Source of the DNA: Comamonadaceae bacterium
Lineage (GTDB): Bacteria; Pseudomonadota; Gammaproteobacteria; Burkholderiales; Burkholderiaceae_C
DNA length: 11,942 bases
NCBI GenBank assembly: GCA_021286965.1
Contig: JAJTBK010000216.1
Coordinates: 1-11,942, forward strand
Reading direction: 5' to 3'
Shown here piece after piece: positions 1 through 5,695 of this stretch; position 1 is the first letter of the stretch, and each line of letters starts with the position of its first letter. A model generated the notes under the pieces. It did no database searches, was not told the origin of the DNA, and was given only the letters and a program-made list of their open reading frames with translations. A program made the position numbers and the translations under genes.

Positions 1-129
1 GCGCTGCACCATGGCTGAGTAGTGGATCTGGCTGTGTGAGGCCTTGCCCAGTACGTGGGTGACCGAGTTGCACAGGCTGATCAGGAGATCCTCGGTGTTG
101 TAGGTCTCTGGGGAGGTGTGCTCGTTCAT
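1..129 (-). CDS. N-terminal fragment of an unrecognised protein (3' end outside the window)
   Basis: An open frame of 43 codons starts at the ATG at 129 and runs off the window. The peptide begins MNEHTSPETYNTEDLLISLC and ends YSAMVQR. It is hydrophilic with one amphipathic stretch (about residues 13-30) and has no signal peptide or membrane segment. The look of the start (TEDLL..LCNSVT.VL.KA....HYSAMVQR) reminds me of small cytosolic CheX-like or DUF3334-type proteins of beta- and gammaproteobacteria, but I cannot verify this. There is no convincing Shine-Dalgarno sequence before the ATG; the preceding bases are C-rich. It lies 98 nt downstream of trpS on the same strand and may share its transcript. 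Without the rest of the gene the function stays unknown. Confidence 0.55.
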   Translation of the reverse strand, partial: MNEHTSPETYNTEDLLISLCNSVTHVLGKASHSQIHYSAMVQR

Positions 130-227
130 GGTGTGGGACTCAAAGGGGGAGGGCCTGGTGCGCAGGGGATGTTTCGGGTTGTAGCAGATTTGCGTTGGAC
201 TGCGTGCCGCCTGGTATGGGCGTGGGC

Positions 228-1523
228 CTACTGCTGTGCGGCTGCAGCCAGGGCCTGCAGGGCGGCGGTGGCGGCTTGCAGCCCGGCGGCATCGAGTGGC
301 TGTAGTTGAGCGCTGACGGCGGCCAAACCGTCTTGCTGTAGCCGGGCAATGGCCTGGCCGGCTTCTTTGGGTTGGGCAAAGGCCAGGCTTTGCAGCAGCA
401 ATTGGCCGTCGGCCGCCAGGAGTTTGAAGTAAAACTGACCGTCGGCTTCGCGGTATTGCTTGAAGCTCGGCAGCTGGGCCTTGGACGTCTTGGCGGCCTT
501 GGCCGGGCCGTGGCCCTGGGCCAGATTGCGCAGGCCGACGGCACTGCGCAGTTGCTGCATGAAGGGTGTGGCGCTGGCGCGGGCGCGCTCGGCACCGGCT
601 TGCAAAATGGCCTCGACCTGGGCGGGCTGGGCCATCAGTTCTTCGTAGCGTGCGCGCAGTGGGGCAATGTCCTGGTCGATGCGCTGAAACAGCAGTTCCT
701 TGGCCTCGCCCCAGGCGATGCCGTCGGCGTAGGCCTGGCGCAGCGCCTCAGTTTGCTCCGGGGTGGCGAAGGCCTGATAGATCTGGAACAGGGCCGAGCC
801 TTCGGTTTCCTTGGGTTCTCCGGGGGCGCGCGAGTCGGTGACGATGCTGGCAATGAGCTTCTTGAGTTGCGTGCGTGGGGCAAAGAGCGCGATGGTGTTG
901 TCGTAGCTCTTGCTCATCTTGCGCCCGTCCAGGCCAGGCAGGGTGGCGACTTGCTCGTCGATCACGGCCTCGGGCAGGGTGAAGTGTGCGCCGTAGAGGT
1001 GGTTGAAGCTCGCCGCCATGTCGCGTGCCATCTCGATGTGCTGAATCTGGTCGCGCCCCACAGGCACTTTGTGCGCGTTGAACATCAGGATGTCCGCGCC
1101 CATGAGCACGGGGTACATGAACAGGCCGGCGCTGACGCCATCATCGCCCTCGCGCCCGCCTGCCAGGTTGGCGTCTTGCGCGGCCTTGTAGGCGTGGGCG
1201 CGGTTGAGCACGCCCTTGCCGGTGACGCATGAGAGCAGCCAGTGCAACTCGGGGATCTCGGGAACGTCCGACTGGCGGTAGAACGTGACGCGCGCCGGGT
1301 CGAGTCCGGCGGCCAGCCAGCTGGCGGCGATCTCGAGCGTCGAGCGGTGCACACGCGCTGGATCCTGGCACTTGATGAGCGCGTGGTAATCGGCGAGGAA
1401 GTAAAAGTTCTCGACCTGCGGGTCGTGCGTTGCGGCGATGGCCGGGCGCATCATGCCGGCGTAGTTGCCCAGGTGGGGCGTGCCCGAGGGGGTGATGCCA
1501 CTCAGAAAGCGCGTCTTGCTCAT
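228..1523 (-). CDS. trpS: Tryptophan--tRNA ligase, long form with extra C-terminal domain
   Basis: A class I aminoacyl-tRNA synthetase that charges tRNA-Trp in the cytosol, 431 aa. The HIGH-type motif is HLGN at residues 17-20 (context SGTPHLGNY). The PVGRDQIQHIE segment lies at 154-164 and the KMSKS loop at 202-206. The catalytic plus anticodon-binding region ends near residue 335, about the size of a compact bacterial TrpRS (roughly 330-340 aa). After an Ala/Lys linker (336-352), residues 353-400 resemble a DUF1508/YegP-type module (FKQYREADGQFYFKLLAADG, then a second similar strand pattern). The protein ends in an Ala/Gln-rich helix. The start is the ATG 30 nt after the M50 protease gene; no strong Shine-Dalgarno sequence is visible. 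It is probably the last or near-last gene of the rnm-yciO-protease-trpS transcript. The TrpRS identity is very secure; the name of the appended domain is from memory. Confidence 0.97.
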   Translation of the reverse strand: MSKTRFLSGITPSGTPHLGNYAGMMRPAIAATHDPQVENFYFLADYHALIKCQDPARVHRSTLEIAASWLAAGLDPARVTFYRQSDVPEIPELHWLLSCVTGKGVLNRAHAYKAAQDANLAGGREGDDGVSAGLFMYPVLMGADILMFNAHKVPVGRDQIQHIEMARDMAASFNHLYGAHFTLPEAVIDEQVATLPGLDGRKMSKSYDNTIALFAPRTQLKKLIASIVTDSRAPGEPKETEGSALFQIYQAFATPEQTEALRQAYADGIAWGEAKELLFQRIDQDIAPLRARYEELMAQPAQVEAILQAGAERARASATPFMQQLRSAVGLRNLAQGHGPAKAAKTSKAQLPSFKQYREADGQFYFKLLAADGQLLLQSLAFAQPKEAGQAIARLQQDGLAAVSAQLQPLDAAGLQAATAALQALAAAAQQ

Positions 1524-1553
1524 GGAAAAAGGCTTGGCAGGGGAAAAAAGAGG

Positions 1554-2222
1554 TCAGCGCAACAGCGCCATGACGGGGGTGAGGAGCAACTGGATCAGGG
1601 TGTAGCCCAGATTCATCAGCGGGCGCAGCCACAGCTGGCCGACGATGCCGGCCACGACCAGGCCCATGACGATGAAAAAGCCCCAGGGCTCGATGCGCGC
1701 CACCATCTGCGCCTGGCGCCAGGGCAGCAGGCCGACGAGGATGCGCCCGCCATCGAGGGGCGGCAGCGGAAACAGGTTGAAGGCCCACATCACGAGGTTG
1801 ACCATGATGCCGGCCTGTGCCATTTCGATGAAGAAGGGCTCCTGCACGCCCAGGCCGCGCAGCACGATCCATAGCAAGGCCCACAGCAGCGCTTGCGCGA
1901 AATTCGACGCCGGCCCGGCCAGCGCCACCCACACCATGTCGCGCTTGGGGTGGCGCAGGCGCCCAAACTGCACCGGTACCGGCTTGGCGTAGCCAAACAG
2001 GAAGGCGCCCGAGGTGGCAAAGTACAGCAGCAGCGGCATCAGGATGGTGCCGACCGGGTCGATGTGCGGCAGCGGGTTGAGCGTGCAGCGCCCGAGCATG
2101 TAGGCCGTGTTGTCGCCAAAGTGGCGCGCCGCGTAGCCGTGGGCCGCTTCGTGCACGGTGATGGCGAACAGCACCGGCAGGGCGTAGAGGAGAACGGTTT
2201 GGATGAGGTTGTTGGAGTCCAC
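1554..2222 (-). CDS. Site-2 protease-like M50 family membrane metalloprotease
   Basis: A 222-aa polytopic inner-membrane protein of the compact S2P/M50B group, without PDZ domain. The zinc-binding HExxH motif is HEAAH at residues 24-28, inside the first membrane segment. The third zinc ligand is supplied by the PLDGGR motif (Asp157) after NLFPLPP in a later segment. NPLPHIDPVGT (49-59) and ALAGPASNF (100-108) are typical of this group. At least five hydrophobic segments are visible (about 10-30, 57-75, 97-122, 136-152, 181-200). The family cleaves peptide bonds within membranes; the substrate here is unknown. The start codon is GTG (2220-2222), 9 nt after the yciO stop, with no good ribosome-binding site, so translation may depend on coupling. 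The short length argues against RseP, which has about 450 aa and two PDZ domains. Confidence 0.93.
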   Translation of the reverse strand: MDSNNLIQTVLLYALPVLFAITVHEAAHGYAARHFGDNTAYMLGRCTLNPLPHIDPVGTILMPLLLYFATSGAFLFGYAKPVPVQFGRLRHPKRDMVWVALAGPASNFAQALLWALLWIVLRGLGVQEPFFIEMAQAGIMVNLVMWAFNLFPLPPLDGGRILVGLLPWRQAQMVARIEPWGFFIVMGLVVAGIVGQLWLRPLMNLGYTLIQLLLTPVMALLR

Positions 2223-2231
2223 GGCGCGATC

Positions 2232-2867
2232 TTACAAGCCCAGGGCCTGCAGGCTGCCGCGCCCTTCGCGCAGCACGACGGGGTCGCCGCCGAGGGCCAT
2301 GGGGGTGAGGTCGAGGACCGTGGTCGGCTCGCTCGGGCAGGCGCCGTCGTCCACGATGGCTTCGAGCTGCTTTTCAAAGTGGGTGCGGATGTCCTCGGGG
2401 TCGCCCAGCGGCTCGCTCTCGCCGGCGGGGATCAGCGTTGTGGCCAGCAGCGGCGCGCCGTGCAGCTCCAGCAGCAGCAGCAGGCTCTTGCGCGTGGGCA
2501 CGCGCAGGCCGATGGTCTTGCGCTGCGGGTGGCTCACGCGCCGGGGCACTTCCTTGGTGGCGTCGAGGATGAAGGTGTAGGGCCCGGGTGTGCCGAGCTT
2601 GAGCAGGCGGTACTGGCGGTTGTCCACGCGGGCGTAATTGGCCAGCTCCGACAGGTCGCGGCACAGCAGCGTCAGGTGGTGCTTTTCATCGACCTGGCGG
2701 ATGCGGCGCAGCTTGTCCACGGCCGCCTTGTCGTCGAGTTGGCAGACCAGGGCGTAGCTCGAATCGGTGGGCACGGCGAGCACGCCGCCTTGCTGCAGCA
2801 GGGTGGCGGCTTGCTTGAGCAGGCGCAGCTGCGGGTTTTCGGGGTGGATTTCAAAGTATTGGGCCAT
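2232..2867 (-). CDS. yciO: YciO-like protein of the Sua5/YciO/YrdC family
   Basis: A 211-aa cytosolic protein very similar in layout to E. coli YciO: it starts MAQYFEIHPENPQLRLL, where YciO as I remember it reads MSQFFYIHPDNPQQRLI. The nucleotide/RNA-binding fold motifs PTDSSYAL (33-40), PGPYTFIL (94-101), GLRVP (120-124) and PTTVLDL (181-187) are all present, with a terminal VVLREG (198-203). The relative TsaC makes the threonylcarbamoyl-AMP needed for t6A37 in tRNA. TsaC proteins carry a KRP..KGL segment; here the equivalent stretch reads EKHHLTLLC, as in YciO. It is therefore probably the YciO paralogue, whose cellular role is less clear, rather than the main t6A enzyme. The ATG lies 7 nt after the rnm stop, and the rnm-yciO gene order is also found in E. 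coli. Confidence 0.93.
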   Translation of the reverse strand: MAQYFEIHPENPQLRLLKQAATLLQQGGVLAVPTDSSYALVCQLDDKAAVDKLRRIRQVDEKHHLTLLCRDLSELANYARVDNRQYRLLKLGTPGPYTFILDATKEVPRRVSHPQRKTIGLRVPTRKSLLLLLELHGAPLLATTLIPAGESEPLGDPEDIRTHFEKQLEAIVDDGACPSEPTTVLDLTPMALGGDPVVLREGRGSLQALGL

Positions 2868-2874
2868 GGTGTTT

Positions 2875-3732
2875 TTATTGGATGCGGTCGGCCAACAGCT
2901 GCCACACGGGCGTCAAGCCGGCGGGCAGGGGTGGCAGGCGGCCCAGGTCGGTGTGGGATTCTTGCGGGCTGTGAAAGTCGCTGCCGCGCGAGGCGGCCAG
3001 GCCAAATTCTTGCGCCATGGCGGCGTAGGTGGCGTATTCGGCCACGCTGTGGCTGCCGGTGACGACTTCCACCCCCTGGCCGCCATGCTGCTGGAATTCG
3101 GAGAACAGCGCGTATTCCTCGTTCGGGCTGAAGCGGTAGCGCGCCGGGTGGGCGATCACGGCCAGGCCGCCGGCGTTGCGGATCCAGCGCACGGCGTCGC
3201 CCAGCGCCGCCCAGCGGTGCGGCACGAAGCCGGGCTTGCCTTCGGTCAGGAAGCGGCGAAAAACCTCATTCGTGTCCTGGCAGGCGCTGATCTCCACCAG
3301 GTAGCGGGCAAAGTGGGTGCGCGAGATCAGCTCCGGGTTGCCGACATAGCGCAGCGCGCCCTCGTAGGCGCCGGCAATGCCGGCAGCCGCCAGCTGCGCC
3401 GCCATCTCTTGCGCGCGTGCGCCGCGCCCGCCGCGTGTGGCGGCCAGACCCTGGGCGAGGGCGGTGTCGCTGGCATCAAAGCCCAGGCCGACGATGTGCA
3501 CCGTGGTGCCGATGAAGGTGACGGAAATCTCCACCCCCGTGAGGTAGGGCAGGCCCAGGGCGCGGGCGGCGGCGGCGGCGCGCTGCTGGCCGCCGATCTC
3601 GTCGTGGTCCGTCAGGGCCCAGAGTTGCACGCCGTTGGCGTGCGCACGCGCGGCCAGTTGCTCGGGCGTGAGCGTGCCATCGGAGACCACGGAGTGGCAA
3701 TGCAGGTCGGCGTTGAGGAGGGTGGTAGTCAC
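2875..3732 (-). CDS. rnm: PHP-domain phosphoesterase, RNase AM / 3',5'-nucleotide phosphatase type
   Basis: A 285-aa cytosolic metal-dependent phosphoesterase of the polymerase and histidinol phosphatase (PHP) superfamily. Likely metal ligands are all present: HCH at 11-13 in DLHCHSVVSDG, TDHD at 41-44, Glu68 in GVEIS, His79, His195 in AVIAHPARYR, and SDFH at 251-254. The length and the YciV-YciO gene pairing point to the YciV/TrpH group. In E. coli this enzyme is RNase AM, a 5'-3' exoribonuclease that matures rRNA 5' ends. A betaproteobacterial relative was described as a 3',5'-nucleoside bisphosphatase. The start codon is GTG at 3730-3732 with no Shine-Dalgarno sequence. It is the first gene of the minus-strand block and is divergent from the chemoreceptor genes. 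Confidence 0.92.
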   Translation of the reverse strand: MTTTLLNADLHCHSVVSDGTLTPEQLAARAHANGVQLWALTDHDEIGGQQRAAAAARALGLPYLTGVEISVTFIGTTVHIVGLGFDASDTALAQGLAATRGGRGARAQEMAAQLAAAGIAGAYEGALRYVGNPELISRTHFARYLVEISACQDTNEVFRRFLTEGKPGFVPHRWAALGDAVRWIRNAGGLAVIAHPARYRFSPNEEYALFSEFQQHGGQGVEVVTGSHSVAEYATYAAMAQEFGLAASRGSDFHSPQESHTDLGRLPPLPAGLTPVWQLLADRIQ

Positions 3733-3781
3733 GCAGAAATTCTAAGGGCCGGCCCGGGGTGGCGCCGGGCATAGAGCGGCA

Positions 3782-3809
3782 ACCCTACTGTGCGCAGGTT
3801 GCGGGTCAA
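3782..3809 (-). promoter_or_regulatory. Possible promoter of the rnm-yciO-protease-trpS block
   Basis: On the minus strand TTGACC (3809-3804) is followed after 16 nt by TAGGGT (3787-3782). The -35 box is good (5 of 6) but the -10 box is poor (3 of 6). The -35 overlaps the inverted repeat at 3801-3814. A better -10-like hexamer, TAGAAT, lies at 3744-3739 but lacks a -35. This is pattern matching only. Confidence 0.25.
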
Positions 3810-3820
3810 CCCGCTTGCGC
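3792..3820. repeat. Nested inverted repeat in the divergent rnm / chemoreceptor spacer
   Basis: A perfect inner palindrome GCGGGTCAACCCGC spans 3801-3814 (6-bp arms, 2-bp centre). An outer pair of arms, GCGCA (3792-3796) and TGCGC (3816-3820), flanks it with slightly unequal gaps (4 and 1 nt). It overlaps the candidate -35 of the minus-strand block and touches the candidate -35 of the plus-strand receptor gene. An operator for a dimeric regulator is possible, as is a structured 5' leader. No T-tract follows on either strand, so it is not a usual intrinsic terminator. Confidence 0.5.
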
Positions 3821-3843
3821 TCAAATGTAATTGAACGTATTTT
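3815..3843 (+). promoter_or_regulatory. Possible sigma-70-type promoter for the first chemoreceptor gene
   Basis: TTGCGC (3815-3820), a 17-nt spacer and TATTTT (3838-3843) make a weak but well-spaced -35/-10 pair. The predicted transcript would start near 3850, about 27 nt before the ATG at 3877. The motility sigma factor FliA would need a different pattern, which I do not find at correct spacing here. Confidence 0.28.
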
Positions 3844-3876
3844 TAGCACGATCGTTCTTTTATTTCGGTGGTGCTG

Positions 3877-5508
3877 ATGCAACTCGACAATATTCCTGTG
3901 TTTCGCAAGCTCTGGGGCATGTTTTTGGCATTGATGCTGGCGGCGCTGGTGATCTCGGCCTGGCAGCTGCACCGCTCCAACAACTCCATGTCGCAGGCGC
4001 TGCAGGAGGCCATCGCCATCGAGGCCCGCATCACCGAATCTGTGCGCTGGCGCGGGGATTCGGAGACGGCCGTGACCATGCTCATGGGTGCGGCCGTGAC
4101 CTCCGATGCCGTGCTGGCGCAGCAGTACGACGCCAAGGTCAAGGAGCTGCTGGCTGCCGTCGGCCAGCTGCAAAACGACATCGTCGCCCACACCGAGCAG
4201 GCGCAGGAGAAAGCCGTGCTGCAGGAGGTGCTGGCGCAGTACGCTGCGCTGCAGGCGGCCACGCGCCGGGCCTGGGATTTGAAGGGTGAGGGCGATGGCG
4301 TGAAAACCCAGCGTTTTGCCGACGAGGAGCTGGCGCCGCAGGTGGTGCGCTTTCTGAAGGCGCAGGATGCCTTCGTCACGCAGCTGGGCGCGAGCCGCGA
4401 CGCCGTGGTGGCGCAGGCGCGCGAGCGCCGCGTGCGCTACGCCATCGAGGGCCTGAGTGCCACGGCCCTGGTGATGGGGCTGTTTCTGTTCCTGGCCTGG
4501 AAGCTGGTGCGCTCCATCAACACACCGCTGCAACAGGCCGGGGGCGTCATCGAGGCCATTGCCGGCGGCCAGCTCACGCGCGAGCTGCAGAGCCAGCGCC
4601 GGGATGAATTTGGTCAGATGCTGCGCGCCCTGGCCGGCATGAGCCAGGGCCTGCGCGCGGTGGTGGGCGAGGTGCGCAGCGGCGTCGATGCCGTCGCCAC
4701 GGCGGCCGGTGAGATTGCCAGCGGCAACCACGACCTGTCGGCGCGCACGGAACAGACGGCCTCGAACCTGCAGCAGGTTGCCAGCAGCATGGAGCAGCTC
4801 ACCGCCACCGTCAGCCAGTCGGCCGACACTGCGCGCCAGGCGCACCAGCTCGCCGACGAGGCCGTGCAGGCGGCGCAGCAGGGCGGCACGGTGGTGCAGC
4901 AGGTGGTGGACAGCATGGAGGGCATCACGGCGTCGAGCCGCAAGATCGGCGACATCATTGGCGTCATCGACGGCATTGCCTTCCAGACCAACATCCTGGC
5001 GCTCAACGCGGCGGTGGAAGCAGCACGTGCTGGCGAGCAGGGCCGGGGTTTTGCCGTGGTCGCTGGTGAGGTGCGCAACCTGGCGCAGCGCAGCGCCGAG
5101 GCGGCCAAAGAAATCAAGCAGCTCATTGCGCAGTCGGCAGGCAGCGTGGCCAGCGGCTCGGCCCAGGTGGCGCAGGCCGGCCAGAGCATGGCTGCCATCG
5201 TGCAGAGCGTGCGCCGGGTGGGCGATTTGATCGGCGAGATATCGGCCGCCAGTGCTGAGCAGCGCGACGGCATCGGCCAGGTGAACCAGGCGGTGACGCA
5301 GCTCGACCAGATGACGCAGCAAAACTCGGCCCTGGTCGAGCAGTCCAGCGCCGCTGCTGCCGCCATGCGCGAGCAGGCGCAGCACCTGAGTGCGGTGGTG
5401 GCGCGTTTTGACGTCGGCACCGCTCCCACCGTGCTGGCGGGTGTCGCAAAAGTGCCGCAGATGGCGGGGGGGTACCACCACCCGGCGCAGCGTCTCAATT
5501 ACTCCTGA
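3877..5508 (+). CDS. Methyl-accepting chemotaxis protein without C-terminal tethering peptide
   Basis: A 543-aa transmembrane chemoreceptor. TM1 spans about 13-33, the periplasmic region about 34-187 (probable four-helix-bundle sensor), TM2 about 188-210 and the HAMP domain about 210-263. The coiled-coil signalling domain follows, with the conserved hairpin tip around 360-405 ([20 protein letters not shown]). It would control CheA autophosphorylation through CheW. I chose ATG 3877 over the in-frame GTGs at 3868 and 3871. GGTGGTG precedes the ATG, and with this start residues 11-13 (KLW), 57-60 (RWRG) and 291-295 (TEQTA) match the next receptor gene with no gap. Methylation-site positions read QQ (299-300), EQ (306-307) and EQ (488-489). 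The tail ends [10 protein letters not shown] and lacks an xWxxF peptide. The ligand is unknown. Confidence 0.95.
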   Translation: MQLDNIPVFRKLWGMFLALMLAALVISAWQLHRSNNSMSQALQEAIAIEARITESVRWRGDSETAVTMLMGAAVTSDAVLAQQYDAKVKELLAAVGQLQNDIVAHTEQAQEKAVLQEVLAQYAALQAATRRAWDLKGEGDGVKTQRFADEELAPQVVRFLKAQDAFVTQLGASRDAVVAQARERRVRYAIEGLSATALVMGLFLFLAWKLVRSINTPLQQAGGVIEAIAGGQLTRELQSQRRDEFGQMLRALAGMSQGLRAVVGEVRSGVDAVATAAGEIASGNHDLSARTEQTASNLQQVASSMEQLTATVSQSADTARQAHQLADEAVQAAQQGGTVVQQVVDSMEGITASSRKIGDIIGVIDGIAFQTNILALNAAVEAARAGEQGRGFAVVAGEVRNLAQRSAEAAKEIKQLIAQSAGSVASGSAQVAQAGQSMAAIVQSVRRVGDLIGEISAASAEQRDGIGQVNQAVTQLDQMTQQNSALVEQSSAAAAAMREQAQHLSAVVARFDVGTAPTVLAGVAKVPQMAGGYHHPAQRLNYS

Positions 5509-5556
5509 ATTCATAGCTCCTAACGCTTGCTGCATCAGCGTTATGGCGTTTTTCAA
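5509..5556 (+). repeat. Dispersed palindromic repeat, copy A (possible terminator of the first receptor gene)
   Basis: Directly after the receptor stop codon comes TTCATAGCTCCT (5510-5521). It leads into a perfect 7-bp hairpin, TAACGCT (5521-5527) and AGCGTTA (5537-5543), with a 9-nt loop. TGGCG and a T5 run (5548-5552) follow. A second version occurs at 11709-11754, where the head matches 11 of 12 bases and the stem sequence is changed on both arms. I remember similar elements scattered between genes in Comamonadaceae. The T-run allows weak intrinsic termination on the plus strand. Confidence 0.6.
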
Positions 5557-5682
5557 ATACCAAACAATCGATCGTCTGCAGTCTCCGCGCATTGGCCCGG
5601 GCGGGCGTTTGTCAGCCGTGCCTGGGGGGAAATGTGCGAGCATGGCGAGACGACTGCGCCGCAGGGCGTAGCGCTTTCATAC

Positions 5683-5686
5683 GGAG
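5683..5686 (+). promoter_or_regulatory. Ribosome-binding site of the second chemoreceptor gene
   Basis: GGAG lies 9 nt before the ATG at 5696. It fixes the start and contrasts with the weak site of the first receptor gene, consistent with stronger translation of the second. In the rest of the spacer (5557-5682) I see no gene and no strong promoter; TTGTCA at 5609-5614 lacks a matching -10 box. Confidence 0.7.
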
Positions 5687-5695
5687 TGCGCAACC

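Noticed and set aside
1893..3062. A 389-codon plus-strand open frame across the protease, yciO and rnm genes
   Set aside because: It crosses three well-supported minus-strand genes and their junctions, has no recognisable motif and is explained by codon bias.
3821..3853. A FliA (sigma-28) promoter before the first receptor gene: TCAAA and GCACGATC
   Set aside because: The spacing is 20 nt instead of about 15 and the -10 is a poor match.
3742..5643. A 633-codon open frame on the minus strand, opposite the first chemoreceptor gene
   Set aside because: It is a shadow of GC-rich codon bias in a long receptor gene. Its translation is rich in His, Arg and Leu with no domain, and the plus-strand frame is an unmistakable receptor.
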